NCBI GenBank assembly: GCA_905147135.1
Contig: LR990050.1
Location: 16,366,001-16,430,000 of the forward strand
Direction of reading: 5' to 3'
Origin: Blastobasis lacticolella
Taxonomy: Eukaryota; Arthropoda; Insecta; Lepidoptera; Blastobasidae
DNA length: 64,000 bases
The position numbers and the translations under genes were made by a program. The first letter of the stretch is position 1. Each line of letters begins with the position of its first letter. Below, piece after piece: positions 1-11,288 of this stretch. The notes under the pieces are model-generated. The model worked only from the letters and a program-made list of their open reading frames with translations, was not told the DNA's origin and ran no database searches.

Positions 1-219
1 CGTGGGCTGGGTGCTCATCCCCACTACGTAGACCCTCTGTTGGTCACCACGCGAAGGTTTGAAAGAACGTTTCTCGCTCGTACGATTCGAATGTGGAATG
101 AGCTCCCAGCCACAGTGTTTCCTTTGGACTATGACATGGGATTGTTCAAGAGGTATATTAGAGGTCTCTTCAGAGGCGAGCAACGCATTGGTGACTCCCC
201 TGGTGTTGCAAGTCCATAG
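1..219 (+). CDS. Non-LTR retrotransposon reverse transcriptase, C-terminal end (partial)
   Basis: The frame is open from the first base to a TAG stop at 217-219 (72 codons), with the 5' end cut by the window edge. The peptide reads like the extreme C-terminus of lepidopteran LINE ORF2 proteins: it has the run RFERTFLARTIRMWNELP followed by a Phe-Pro, a Tyr-Asp-Met and a Phe-Lys-Arg motif, a pattern I recognise from jockey/CR1-type reverse transcriptases. The protein would copy its own RNA at a nicked chromosomal site. It is directly followed by a 3' UTR and poly(A), as expected for a LINE. No frameshift or stop is seen in the visible part, so the copy may be fairly young, but its 5' extent cannot be judged. 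The exact clade is uncertain. Confidence 0.75.
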   Translation, partial: RGLGAHPHYVDPLLVTTRRFERTFLARTIRMWNELPATVFPLDYDMGLFKRYIRGLFRGEQRIGDSPGVASP

Positions 220-282
220 GCGGCGGTGACCACTTTCCATCAGGTGGCCCGCATGCCTGTTTGTCTGCCGGATAAAAAAAAA
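220..282 (+). mobile_element. 3' UTR and poly(A) tail of the LINE at the window start
   Basis: A short 3' UTR contains the run GGTGACCACTTTCCATCAGG and ends in nine A residues at 274-282. The same UTR motif marks the other LINE 3' ends in this window (near 16.2, 20.5, 23.4, 44.5, 48.1 and 49.1 kb), so it is a shared 3' recognition sequence for this LINE group. Confidence 0.75.
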
Positions 283-3200
283 TAGGTACTCACAAAGGCG
301 AAGGCTCTCGAAAATCAGTGTCCAACAAAGGGTTCAATGTTAGCTCTATGCCATCTGGTATGACTAGGTCTTGATATGTTTCCTCGGTGCCTAGTGAGTC
401 CAAGCTTAAATCTAGCATGCTGTAACAAAAAAGCCAGGTTAAGTATTCATCATCGGGGACGACTGATTCTCCCAAATCATCAGGTTTCGTCTCCTAATTT
501 CATTTCGTTTCTTTACGTCATCATCTTAGCGTCAATATCCCGATTATCCAGGATTTGACAGATTGCAGTAGAACGGGGATCCTGACCAGATTGGATGATG
601 AACAAGATGCTAAGTAATATGCTAATTGAAATCATTATATGGGACTGTTTTTAATTAAAAACTGAAGTAGGTTATTGACGCTAAAGACTGAAAGAGAGGG
701 TGACCTTTTGCACTCGTAGCATGAGAGACTTCGCACGAGGATATCGCATGCGAGAAAGCGCGTTAACTCTATCTAGCTCTTTTGATTTTCGTTCAAGTAA
801 GCGAGATACAAAGTTATACATATCGAACAACAAATCTCGTCACGCTACGCAGGCAGAAATCAAAAGAGCGAAAGTCTAGGCTCCACCATTAGACGACTAC
901 ATATCTGAAATCTAGGTCAGCAAGATTTTGGTCTTGAAATTGTATGCATCGATTTTTTCACGTCACTAGTTAGCGTACCATACTAAACGTAGGGACCAAA
1001 ATATTTAATAACAATGAACAAAGCCAATTATACAGATCCCTACTTGGATCCAGAAGCCTACTTACTTTGTTTAGAAAATAAATGACACTGATTACTGAAT
1101 ACCTACCAATTCACTAAAACATGGGTACAGAGGAAAATATTTGCTTGGGGTTGTTTATCTAGTAACAATCTAAAATAATACAATATATCGTTACGTGATT
1201 TTGTGATCTTCAGAAACATTTTTAATACCACTAAGGTAGCGAACAAGCTACCGGCCGGCCCCTAGGCTATAAGACGTTTGTAACATCATAAACTCATTAA
1301 ACATTGAAATGTAATGTAAATTGCCACCAAAAACAACATTCGCTTGATAAGTCGCAACAGAAATAAAATTGTCGCAAATGGAATTATATAATTCAGCAAT
1401 AATTATTATGATAATCTCTAAATTCGCCATGAATCTTTACGAGCGAGCTGCCTCGTCAGTCTGACCACTTGTTGATTAAATCCCACCGTCATATTTTGAC
1501 AGTCTTAAACGGCGGTAGCGTGTGGCACAATACTTGATGAACGTATAAGCAGAAATTAGTTCCGAGTATCACCACCAGAAAAGTGATATTGTAAGCTTGG
1601 ATTCTTTATTTCAATGAAATACGAAACTAAATCAGATATTATGCTACAAATTTATCACATACAAAACATGATTCTACTTGTGGGACATAAAATTTGAGCG
1701 GTACTTCAATAATTCACTTAATATATTTACAGTATCTTGCTTAAACATATGTTTCGGCATATTATTGCGATTTCAAGACACAAATACACATTTCCTTAGC
1801 TGAATTCTACTCAAATACTAGTATTAAATATATGAATGAAATCTTACCTCTCCAGGGAGTCCAGAAAATTTAAATCACCCATGTTTCCAAATAAATGTTA
1901 AGAATTCTATCACAACACTGAAATTAAAATATCATGTGGAAAACCCAGTTCAGGAGCGCGCAGACTCGATAAGTAAAGCTGCGAAATGATGGAGGCATAT
2001 CACCGTTATACCTCTCTCGTTTATTCGTATGTATTTTCCTTAGTCGTCCGACAAAGAAGGGGATAGGGAGAAAGGCAATGTAACGTGGTACTATAATGCC
2101 CGGGTGCGCCGCTCCGCCATTTTGACCTCTGGGTTAGCAGGCAGAGTGATATTGATATATGCCCAGAGGGTGGTGGCATAATTAAGAACTAACAGTATTG
2201 ATATCACGATTGCATGTAAAGACCCGATTACAGTGCCGCTATTGGAAGTAACGATATTTTGGTAAAGCTCTACTGGGGGATGCGAAATAAGACCTTTTGC
2301 ACTTTGCGTCTTAGTCTAACTTTGTATGTGGGAAGGAGATGATGTTGACCGATTTTAGAGTATCTTCGGTTGGTTATAAATAGATTTGCTAAGGTGACTT
2401 ACCTAAGTTACTTGATCGCTTGAAATAGATATCTGTACTTTGGAACGAAAATAAATATGCATAATTAACAGGGATGATAAGAGAAAAAATCTATTCTTCG
2501 AAAATAACTTTATTTTAAGCTTTATTTTCGAGGTAATGTTAAATATACACACATTAAGTGTGGGCTGAAAATGGAGTCTATCGATTAAGTATTCCTATTT
2601 TAAGGTATTAAAGTCTAGGCCATTAACTAGAATGGTTTCATTGAATATGAATACATTAGCGTATTATTTGTTCTGTTGTTGTGGTTAAAATATTTTCTTT
2701 TCTTTTACGATTCATCCTTTGCTAACGAATCTATGGATAGGTAATATATTTCTGTTATGTATTTTCACACTTTTTAAAAATATTTTTACCTACAAATACA
2801 AAGGGAATACAAATCGAATCCCTATGAATACTACACCTACATCATAATAATGTCATTTAGGCTGTTTGACAATAAAACATTATCTCAGAAAATATAGTTA
2901 TTACAGGATTTGGTCGTATTTACTTATATAAAAACTGTTAGCTCTATTTAATTTTGTATATTTCGGAAAAGCTGTGATTTTATACCGGATACAAAATGTT
3001 TTTTTTTTCTCCAGAAGCTAGAACAAGTAGGGCTGTTAGCCTTACTTGATCTAGTTTCTTCTAGCTTAGAAATGACGATATCGGCCCGTGATGTCACCAC
3101 CGGCCGATATCGCCCTCTCTGTCTCTGTTTTTAAAGTTTTCAAACAGTTTTCTTTGCTCCGGCATTCGTCAACCAAAAATCCTTCAATTAAAGCCATACC

Positions 3201-3417
3201 GTGTTTTGATATAATATTTCATTTGAGGTGGATTTGCAGAAACGTATGAGTTCTTGAACTTTTCGCTTGTTTATCATCTTTTTCTTATTTGGTGGCCATG
3301 CCATACAAAGTACATATTAAGCGTTAATTTCAAGAAATATATTTACATTCATTAATTGAAGCATCAATCTTTTTAAGCTTTTAAGACCTCATGATTAACG
3401 GCTCCCTTTGTCCACAG
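283..3417. other. Non-coding DNA upstream of the first visible CPAP1-like exon
   Basis: About 3.1 kb of AT-rich DNA with only short chance ORFs. I searched it for an ATG plus hydrophobic leader followed by a splice donor and found none, so the signal-peptide exon of the downstream gene probably lies before base 1. The stretch holds a weak 13-bp inverted repeat (776-788 with 857-869) and a pair of cruciform-like palindromes near 3013-3113. Confidence 0.5.
3013..3113. repeat. Two adjacent short palindromes
   Basis: The first palindrome pairs AAGCTAGAA with TTCTAGCTT on the outside and CAAGTA..GGCT with AGCC..TACTTG inside. The second (about 3078-3113) pairs CGATATCGGCC with GGCCGATATCG around a 13-nt spacer. 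They may be remnants of a small foldback element. No function is evident. Confidence 0.5.
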
Positions 3418-3630
3418 CAATACGACCCATACTACCACCGACAGCAGTTCGAGCAGGCCATCATCAGGAAGCCTTTGAGGGAGCACGAGAAGCCTCAGGA
3501 CCTCCGCAACGTGCCAGGCCACCCTGGGGTGGACTACCCTATCTATCACGAGGTGCCGCCCACCGGGTTCTCATGCGCGCACGTGCCAGCCCACCCTGGA
3601 ATGTACGCGAACGTGGAGACTGGATGCCAG
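3418..3630 (+). CDS. CPAP1-like gene, exon A
   Basis: The acceptor is the pyrimidine-rich CTCCCTTTGTCCACAG ending at 3417, and the donor is CAG/GTGAGA at 3631. The 71 codons carry the linker (with VPGHPGVDYPIYHEVPP) and the first two domain cysteines, ending in TGCQ. Base composition is strikingly GC-rich compared with its surroundings. An ATG at 3391 lies in frame just upstream, but it would give no leader peptide, so I place the exon start at the acceptor. Confidence 0.88.
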
Positions 3631-6600
3631 GTGAGAGATTATCTTAATATATTTTTTTTATAGGTATTGCTTATTGATAAATGAGCAAATTGACGAAACA
3701 ATGTTGTATGGAAATCCCCTGCCACTTTAATCGACATCTTTTACCGAATATCTTACAAACTATAGCATATATATTGGTTACTGGATCACTTCTAAAAAAT
3801 TCCATTAGCTTTGATAGCGTAATATTGAAAATATGAACAAACTTCGTTTGTATGGAGCGCTTTAATAAATAATAAATAAAATAATTTATTTCGAAAATTT
3901 ACAGGCGGTTAAAATACAATAATAGTATACAGATAGCACAGAGAATACACATCAGTGTCTTGGATATCAGGGGTTTCGTCGGGTCGTGGTAGCACTATTT
4001 TATAGGTGGTATTGCTTTGTTGTGGAGTACTTCTGTTGCATTCGGGGGACACTCCTCCTCCTGCTTTTCTTTACGCCAAGATGATCGCTTCCCGCCGTAC
4101 GCTTAGATCTTTTAAACTACGCAATGGATTTTAATGCGATTTTCAGCAACATTTAAGTTACTTTTCTCTTTTGTGACTATAATGTGTCTGAAAAGCGAAA
4201 CTGACAAGAGGATGTGAGGCATCCCGGCAGCATTTTATTTTGTGCTGTGCACTTGTGGGTCTTGTAAACTGTAATTATGTACTACAAAGTGAAATATGTT
4301 TTGTACCCAATGACGTAGAGTAACCTACAGTGCCCTCACAGTATATAAGGCTTGACAGAGTCCTACCACCTGATAAAAGTTCGGTGGTTTCGGAGGTATG
4401 GTGGTATAGGTGGCATCGAGAGCAGAGTCGAGAGAGCAAATGTTGTTTTCTAATGTAATGTTTTAAGAGAGGTAGGGAATAGCAGAGTATCTCGTTCGAT
4501 TTAGAGTCGCCCGACTGGGAAGTCCACCTCCACCTTACAGAATATCGCAGTTAAATAATACTCTTTTAAATAGTATTGTGTTTCTGCCGGTGAGTAAGGT
4601 TTCCAGTGCTCCATGGGGTGGGGATTTGGGGAACCGTGGCTTTGGCTTTGGTGACCACTATCCATCAGGTGGCCCGCTTGCCTGTTTGCCTACCGAATGA
4701 CATAAAAAAAATCTCAGAACCAGCTCACTATAAAGAGTATGACTTTCGGCTGTCCCAACTATTTGGTCACTGAGTACCTACTGATGATGTAGTAAACACT
4801 ATGATACAGTGGACATTTTGATATAGTGTACCATATGAACCTAAAGGCAATGAGCTATGTTCTGATGTTGTCGATAGAGACGATCAAAATACCAAGGTTC
4901 AAAATTCACCACCAATTATACTAATATCATAGGTTGGTAGAATAAAGGGAGGCATTAATTAAGTTACTATCTGGAACTTAGCGAATTACGATAACTGTTG
5001 TATGTAACAGTTGAGTACTAGATACAATAAATAGACCAAGGCTACTGAGATCTCTGGAATACTTTTCAACGTTGCGTAACTTATTGATACTTATCTGTAT
5101 TTCCTAAATAAAAGTAATGTCAAAACTCATAAAAATATTATTAAAGTGTTTATAACATTTGCCAAATAAACTTATATCTAAGTGAATTCCTTCACTTTAT
5201 CACAATTTTGAGTCACCAAAACACTCATTTAAAGTGAATTGTTTATGTTTCACAATTTAAGAAAGCCGGCTTTCAATAAATATCCTGTTGTGATGTTATC
5301 TGTATGTAAATTTTGTATAGGTACTATTTATTGTGCACAATGAACTGTAAAATAAATAAATGCTTGTATAATTCACACAATGCCAACTAACCCCAAAGTA
5401 AGCAAAGCTTGTCTTATAGGCCAGAAAGCTGATAAACTACTTATATACTTTTTAATACATGCTTATTATACATATAACACCCCGACCCGTAACAGAAATA
5501 AAAATTCATTATTTCAATTTTTGCTCGGCCGGGAATGGAGTCCGGGAACTCTGCGTGGCAGGGTGGCATGTCAACCACCTGTACCACTCAGGTCGTCAAT
5601 CCTTACCTATTTATACGCTGCTTTTAATTTAAATCTAATTTACTCGTGCACAGTCTCAAAAAAGCTTTTACTACACGCAATCGCGGGAGCGTTTAAAAAA
5701 GCACTTGTTTCTAAATTCTCGGAGCATTTCACAACCCCATATTTCTTGTAGTGAATTTATTAAGCGCCGTAAGGGTTCGGTTACACGAGGAGAGTTTAAT
5801 TACTTGCCAGTGGACGTGGACCGTTGCAAAAATTATGAGCTTCGATTTCGGATACCGGAGAAGTGGAAGTGGTGGTTGGATTTTAGTATACTTACAATTT
5901 ATCCGGATGTGGATTTTGGAAATTATCTTTGGGAATCGGACTTTTGTTTTATATGTTAGTAACTGATGAGGATTCTCGTGGCGTAGTTGCGACATTGCCG
6001 ATCTGCCTGGTAGGTTAAGATTTTTTTTTGTTATATATCTACAGTTAGAACGGGACAGTAACCGATCACTATTATAATTTATTCACCTATAGTTTTCAAA
6101 GTTGGTTGGTTCTTGATTATTCGAATATAATCAAGGAATTAAATTATTTAACTTAGTTAAGTTAATTAATCTTAAGATATTCACAAATCAACAAGATGCT
6201 TGCGTAAGTAGGAACTTTTTTTTTAAACATGTTATCCTCAAAAAGTGATAAGTATTGTTTACCGTTTCCGTAGAGTCGAGAACGTCGCCGTCGGCCCGAA
6301 AACAGGACGCATTACTATTTGAATGAAAGACAATGTCACAAACATTAGTGTAATCCAGTAAAAACCAGCAGCTAAGTATCCACTGGCACAGTGTGAAAGC
6401 CCGCTTGCCCAGCCGGGTACACAGGGCACAATGGTACCATTACTCGGTGGCAGCGGTCACAAAGCGGGCAATAATTTATTCCGTGGCCACTCCGGGAATA
6501 TTCAATTGGGAGTGCAATACTAGCCACTCCTTTGCTTGTCGTACCGTGGAGCACAATATAGAGATTATCTGGAGTGGAACTAAATTGTTTCAAACAAACT

Positions 6601-9600
6601 GGACAACATACTGGACTCGGTGAAGAGGCTCTGTGTTCAAGGTTGTAGGTCGAATAGGTCTTTTCTTGTAGGTCGAATAGGTCTTTTAGGTCGATGATGG
6701 ATTTATTGGGATCGTCAATGCAACCATGGGCGAGTGTGTAATCTTGAGTCCTATTTTTGAATCGCTTGCCTCGATTTGAATGGTTTTTAATTTTGATTTT
6801 CGCCATGAAAAGTTCGATATTTTGATGTATGATGCAAATTTTCCTTCTTTTTGAACCATACTATTTCGGTATTGCCAATGTTATTTAAAAAATATTGATT
6901 TTTTCATGTCGAAAAACTAAATTAAAAACCGTCAAATCGAGGCAAGCGATTCAAAAATAGGGCTCAAGGTTACTTGGGGCTAAGGGCTAAGGGCTATAGA
7001 GTACTTATCTGTAATACACTTTTACCTTTAGCTTGCCAAAATAGGTCGTATAAGTATTACATGAAATTTTAAATTTGTTAAAACTGAGGGGCGGTGTTCC
7101 CGTTTTAGATATAAATTTAATGTTTTTTGTATAAATGAAACCTTTTAAAACGTAAAGTGCTTCTTTTTAAGTGCTTTTTCATTTACGGCTGCTATTTTTC
7201 AATCCCCTCCCTACTCTGTCAAATACTTCAGAATCATAATGCCTTTGTTACCCAGACGAAAACTTGATATGTACCTATAAATTATTTCGGCGTGATTGAC
7301 TGACAAATATTCAAATAACCGAACTTGTGAATGCTGTCTGGGTTGTTAACAGTTTCTTAGATAATGGTTTTGCTACATTGGAGGGCAGTGGTATCTTCAT
7401 TGTTCTCAATATTCCAATTTGGCGCGAGATTTTAACAGGGGTATTTAAAATTGATAAAATAAAATCAATATGTCTCTAAAGTATTATATCTACTTTCTCG
7501 TTGTATTACTTCGATAATGTCTCTACACATAATATTTTATTAATAATAATTAAAAATACTTAACAGCAATCCCTTCATCTTAATCTTTACATTCATCATC
7601 ATCAGTCATCCCCATCATCACAACGCCCATTTCTATTACATTAAAGTATTTTTGGATTAATTATGCAAAGTGACGGCATAACCTTCGAAGACCGGCCCAA
7701 TTCGGTGCCCATTCCAGGCGTCGACATTAACCCAAAATATTCTTTGAATAATTTCACGACGACACCCGAGCTCCGAGTTGATTATCGCAATTAAAATTCC
7801 CAAGAAACCACCGATCGGACGAGCTAAGCGTCTAATTATGTGCAAATTCTGAAGGAATTATCACCGCGGTCTATCCTTCAGTAATTTCATTTAAATTGAA
7901 TAAGTTTCAAGGTTTGAAGGGAGTCGACCCAAAGGATTGCCGGTAATCCAAACTTATTATTTTAATCAACTCGGATCTCTCGCGGTGTTATGCCGACATA
8001 ATTACTGATCACATTTGTAATGCTAATTGCCTTCATCGAACATGGCGGTTTCGGCGGTTTCGGCGGTTTCGGCGGCTTGCGATCGAGTTCAGAACTCGGC
8101 GGTATGGGAGTTCAATGCGATGATTGGTTAGCACAAATAATAGGAATGTCTTACTGTACTTTACTAGCGAGATAGTTATTTTATTAGTAGTAGTTATTTC
8201 CCGATGTGTTACTGTGGGTCGTAGCTCATTTTAGCGCCGATTGGTATAAATAGTCCGTTTATTACACTAATAAACACATGATAATACATTTACAATTGAC
8301 ATAGACACAAAACTAATTAATATATTGTTTTATCGTTACCTGTGTCATGAGGAGACGTGTAATGGGGCTGATGACCGCTGATGCCATGATGCTGCCAGGC
8401 CAAGTGTATCATTTTTGAAAAAAAAAAACTAAATCTTTTCTGTTATATAAACCTGAAAACAACTTGCGTAAGATATATACCACAAACGTATTTGACGTAA
8501 AGCTTACTGGTACCAAAAGAGCACGCAAGTGTATATTCACCTTTGTTACTGCGTACTATGCAACGCTATCTTTCTAGAACGTTCTAATGTAACCCTTTCG
8601 TTTTTCCAGGCGTACCACGTCTGCCATGACGGGCGCGAGGGCCACCAGGGCGCCTCGTTCCTCTGCACCAACGGCACCCTCTTCGACCAGGCCAAGTTCG
8701 CCTGCGACTGGTGGTATAACGTTGACTGCTCGCAGGCCATTGCTCATTACAAGTAAGTTAACTGGTTGCATTTGGGTGGGCACTATATTGAACTGCAATT
8801 AGTTGAACATTGACCGGCAGTGACAAAAAAGAGCGTAAAGGTGGAAAAAAGACGGCGTTATGTGTGTGTATTATCCGGCAGAGAAGAGTTAAATAAGTGC
8901 AGTTCAGCAGTGGCTTGCGATGGGCTATTGATATACAGGTGGCCTAATGGTTGAGGGACCCTACTCGTAAGCGAGAAGTACCGGCTTTAAACACCATTGC
9001 GGCCATGTATATAATAATAACTCTTTTCTAAACTAAACGTTAGTTTTACACTACCAAATGCTGTTACAGTGAAAGAAACCATCGTGATGAAACCTGCACA
9101 TTCATGCGATTGAATGTTTCACCACGATCCAATCTGGTTAGGTTAACTGTAATTACCTGATATGCCAAATACTGGATCATGGTCAAGGTGGAACCCGGGC
9201 CCTCTCGTGCAAGAGCACAACCGGGACATTAACGCCAAGATGACCACCTGGAATTGTAGTATTACCATTACAGATGTGAAAAAGTAATTAATGAAACGGC
9301 ATATGACAAGGAACGATTAGCTTGAATTCACAACCACATCGCACACTCCGAACTCCGTCGGTTGGTCCTTTTTCATATTTTTCAAACATACCAGTTATAA
9401 ATTGCGGGACATATTCCGCTGTGTTTTGCACTTGAAAGTTGTGAACAGTTTATGTGCAGTTCCAGCCGCAGTTGTATGAAATTTGGCCACGGGACGGAAA
9501 GTTCGCGTCGTTGGGGATAAACAAAGCTCGGTCCACTGATCTTGTTTTGATCTAGAGACAGTTCTCATAGAAATATCGCCGATAAACATGAACAATTTTA

Positions 9601-9923
9601 TTTTGTTGCTGATATATTGTATTTTGGCTACAACCAAATGGTTTTTATCGGGAATATTTTACGGAGAATTGATGCCGATGTTTTGAATCACTTAGGATAA
9701 TGTTTTTGAGGTTCTAGTTTGATTATTGACTTGGAATTTACTTACGTCCTACCTAAATTTATTTTTGACTGTATTTCAGATTGATTATGTGATGATAATG
9801 GCATTTTTATCTATCTACAGGCTCAACGCTGATCCCTTGAAGAACCCTTACGTACCGAAGCCGAAACCGAAGCCTGAAGAAGAGTATGAGCAGATCCCTC
9901 ACAGAAATTACTACAGGAACTAA
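3418..9923 (+). CDS. CPAP1-like secreted chitin-binding cuticular protein (three 3' exons)
   Basis: The exons are 3418-3630, 8610-8752 and 9821-9923. Joining them gives 152 residues and a TAA stop with intron phases 0 and 2; all junctions are AG/GT. One type-2 chitin-binding domain (peritrophin-A, CBM14) is complete. Its six cysteines fall at about residues 53, 70, 76, 90, 103 and 111 (spacing 16-5-13-12-7), with the CQAYHVC and CDWWYNVDC motifs and the aromatic residues that stack on chitin. A single domain preceded by a short linker and followed by a basic/acidic KPKPKPEEEYE tail fits the CPAP1 group (cuticular proteins analogous to peritrophins, one domain). These proteins bind chitin in cuticle outside the epidermal cell. 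The first visible exon opens in mid-protein with no signal peptide, so at least one 5' exon is missing. The domain and frame are certain; the exact orthologue is not known. Confidence 0.9.
4463..4712 (+). mobile_element. LINE 3' end, internally deleted copy
   Basis: It matches the copy at 44262-44639 from TTTTAAGAGAGGTAGGG through TTTCTGCCGGTGAGTAAGG to the shared tail and A-run. It lacks about 120 bp between the GGCTTTGGC motif and the TGGTGACC tail; the longer copies carry GGCAGTGG at both edges of that segment. Confidence 0.7.
5375..5599 (-). mobile_element. tRNA-headed SINE, second family, copy 1
   Basis: It is on the minus strand, with a tRNA-like head at 5527-5599 (box-B-like run, degenerate here) and a body ending in CCCCAAAGTAAGCAAAGCTT when read on the + strand. 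The same architecture recurs at 57768-57990 in the same orientation. The 123-codon + strand ORF across it is incidental. Confidence 0.65.
6372..6806 (-). CDS. Uncertain 144-codon antisense ORF in intron 1
   Basis: An ATG-started ORF antisense to the host gene. I do not recognise the protein. It has a basic N-terminus (MAKIKIKNHSNRGKRFKN) and two CPxC pairs, CCPVC near residue 68 and CPLCDRCH near residue 113, so a zinc ribbon is conceivable. Two features argue against a conserved gene. A 23-bp tandem duplication (6643-6687) inside it is not a multiple of three and must have changed the frame. Its first codons also lie in one arm of a 225-bp inverted repeat. At this length, a chance ORF is possible in 64 kb. 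It could also be a fragment of an unrecognised mobile element. Confidence 0.2.
   Translation of the reverse strand: MAKIKIKNHSNRGKRFKNRTQDYTLAHGCIDDPNKSIIDLKDLFDLQEKTYSTYNLEHRASSPSPVCCPVCLKQFSSTPDNLYIVLHGTTSKGVASIALPIEYSRSGHGINYCPLCDRCHRVMVPLCPVYPAGQAGFHTVPVDT
6643..6687. repeat. 23-bp tandem duplication
   Basis: Two copies of a unit starting TTGTAGGTCGAATAGG lie head to tail, the second one base shorter before the sequences diverge. The identity is essentially perfect, so the duplication is recent. Confidence 0.85.
6743..6967. repeat. 225-bp foldback (long inverted repeat)
   Basis: The outer 47 bp of each arm (6743-6790 and 6921-6967) match with only a few mismatches, including AATCGCTTGCCTCGATTTGA against its complement. 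Weaker pairing continues inward to about 6828 and 6882. It is probably a MITE or an inverted duplication; no clear target duplication is visible. Confidence 0.75.
7650..8040. promoter_or_regulatory. Candidate intronic enhancer
   Basis: A 390-bp block without recognisable repeats and with balanced composition. It contains POU/octamer-like TAATTATGCAAA near 7659 and TTATGTGCAAAT near 7835, plus several homeodomain cores (TAATTA, CAATTA) and GATTA sites. Such clustering is typical of insect developmental enhancers. This is inference from motif density only. Confidence 0.3.
8044..8075. repeat. GGCGGTTTC short tandem repeat
   Basis: Three and a half tandem copies of a 9-bp unit. Confidence 0.9.
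8610..8752 (+). CDS. CPAP1-like gene, exon B (chitin-binding core)
   Basis: The acceptor is CGTTTTTCCAG ending at 8609, and the donor is AA/GTAAG at 8753. It encodes AYHVCHDGREG and on through the last four cysteines of the domain to CSQAIAHY, leaving two bases of a split Lys codon. It contains the aromatic-rich CDWWYNVDC end of the domain. Confidence 0.92.
8753..9820 (+). other. Intron 2 of the CPAP1-like gene
   Basis: A 1068-bp phase-2 intron containing a nearly full-length tRNA-headed SINE (8936-9247) in sense orientation. Nothing else is recognisable. Confidence 0.88.
8936..9247 (+). mobile_element. tRNA-headed SINE, main family (intron 2 copy)
   Basis: The head carries the box-A-like TGGCCTAATGG. 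The body has the family landmarks CGTGATGAAACCTGCACATT, CCAATCTGGT and GGATCATGGTCAAGG, and it ends AACGCCAAGATGA. It aligns throughout with copies at 39.1 and 45.3 kb; the box-B region (CCGGCTTTAAAC) has decayed, so it is probably inactive. Confidence 0.8.
9821..9923 (+). CDS. CPAP1-like gene, last coding exon
   Basis: The acceptor CTATCTACAG ends at 9820. The first base completes the split Lys codon, then LNADPLKNPYVPKPKPKP and an acidic/aromatic tail ending NYYRN precede TAA at 9921-9923. The Pro-Lys repeat and Tyr/Asn-rich end suit a matrix protein that can be cross-linked. Confidence 0.88.
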
Positions 9924-9985
9924 TTAAATTATATTCTTGCTATCTCTTACAACTGTATTAATAAACAAGACTTCACTTAAGAAGG
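9924..9985 (+). promoter_or_regulatory. 3' UTR with polyadenylation signal
   Basis: An AATAAA hexamer lies at 9960-9965, 37 bp after the stop codon. Further AATAAA hexamers at about 10026 and 10854 could serve as alternative ends. Confidence 0.6.
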
Positions 9986-11288
9986 TTAACCCTAGAATTC
10001 TGTGGTTAATGTTAGGTTAAAGTCTAATAAACCAGGATTCAGATTCTTTGGTTAATCTAGACTCAAAGTTACGCATCATGATTATTAATGCTGTCCATGA
10101 TCAGTCACACTGAGTTCACCGAAATGGCTCCACGCTGCGTGATTCGACCCTTTTTGATCTTCCAATGTTAAATCTTCCGTCTTTTTCAAATAGTGGAAAT
10201 CCATAGTATTAGCTATGCATAGCATATTCTCTTTCACATAATATCTTCATTTAGAGTTTCATTAAAAACTATATTATAAGATCCCTTTTTATTAAATTAG
10301 CGTAAGTGTTCTACTTCATTTTCATATTTGCGGAAGAACTTTGCGAACTTGCCATAGAATTTAACAAAGTGTGAAAAAGAGGGAATGCAGTGCTCAAACT
10401 TTTGAATAACATCTGTTGTTGGCGGTGTATGAAATTAATTTATCATTTAAATTTTAATTTAATGGGCTATTTTCACTTCGCGGCGCTTAACTACTATTTA
10501 TTGTCTTAAAGTCTGTTTTCTGAGAGTAAGTAAATATTGTTTTCAACATTTAGGTTAAAATAGTGACTTTACTTACGAACATAAATTTTCCGTCTTCTCG
10601 GAGAAATGTATAAGAATTAATATACTTATGTTCGATAGTATAACTTATGGAAGAGAGATTAGTATCTATATTTTTATTATATACCTACTGTATTTCTTAT
10701 TTTCGTCATTTATACCATTATGTATTCATTCATTTATGTCTACCCTGCACGCTATGATATTGTCAAAACCTTTCATAAATTATTTAAATTTTTAAGATAC
10801 TCACAACGAATTGGTGATAGTTACCGATGTGTTTGTAAAAATATTTTTAGTAATAAATAAACCTAAAAGAAATAAGTGCTCACTCTTTTATCTTTAGTTA
10901 CCTACCTTCTTGCGGTTATTGTTTATAGAGATGTAGAGATCTCAAGCAGCATGCGTAATGCACGCTCGCTTAAACGGGGGGCTGGGGCGGCCAATGTGTC
11001 ACTGTGTTTCCTTCCGACTCTCATCTCATACCTTTGACGATTGAAAGAGACATTTTTCGGGACAGTTGAAACTTAGAAATTTATACTGAAAGCGGTTTAA
11101 ACCCTCTTTAGTTAGTAAAGAAACGTTTGAGTTCGTTTACCGAATTTATTAGTAATGTAATATACCATCACGGGGTGCCAGGGTCCCGGGATTGTTCAAC
11201 CAGACTCAAGGTCCCCAGCGGAAAACCGAATTGTACACATAGGAGTAAACTATGCTAAAAGGCTGTGCTGCATCACACAGATAAGTGT
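9986..11288. other. Intergenic DNA after the CPAP1-like gene
   Basis: AT-rich sequence without recognisable exon or element. Part of it (to about 10870) may be a longer 3' UTR. Confidence 0.5.

Larger units (their letters stand above)
3631..8609 (+). other. Intron 1 of the CPAP1-like gene
   Basis: A 4979-bp phase-0 intron. It contains a LINE 3' end (4463-4712), a minus-strand SINE (5375-5599), a long inverted repeat with an antisense ORF (6372-6967), an enhancer-like block (7650-8040) and a short GGCGGTTTC tandem repeat (8044-8075). The rest looks like ordinary AT-rich intron sequence. Confidence 0.85.

Noticed and set aside
3391..3663. ORF starting at ATG 3391 read as a complete small protein
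   Set aside because: It runs through a strong splice donor at 3631 and has an acceptor at 3417. The spliced frame gives a complete chitin-binding domain; the unspliced one does not.
5380..5751. 123-codon + strand ORF
   Set aside because: It lies across a minus-strand SINE and has no recognisable domain.
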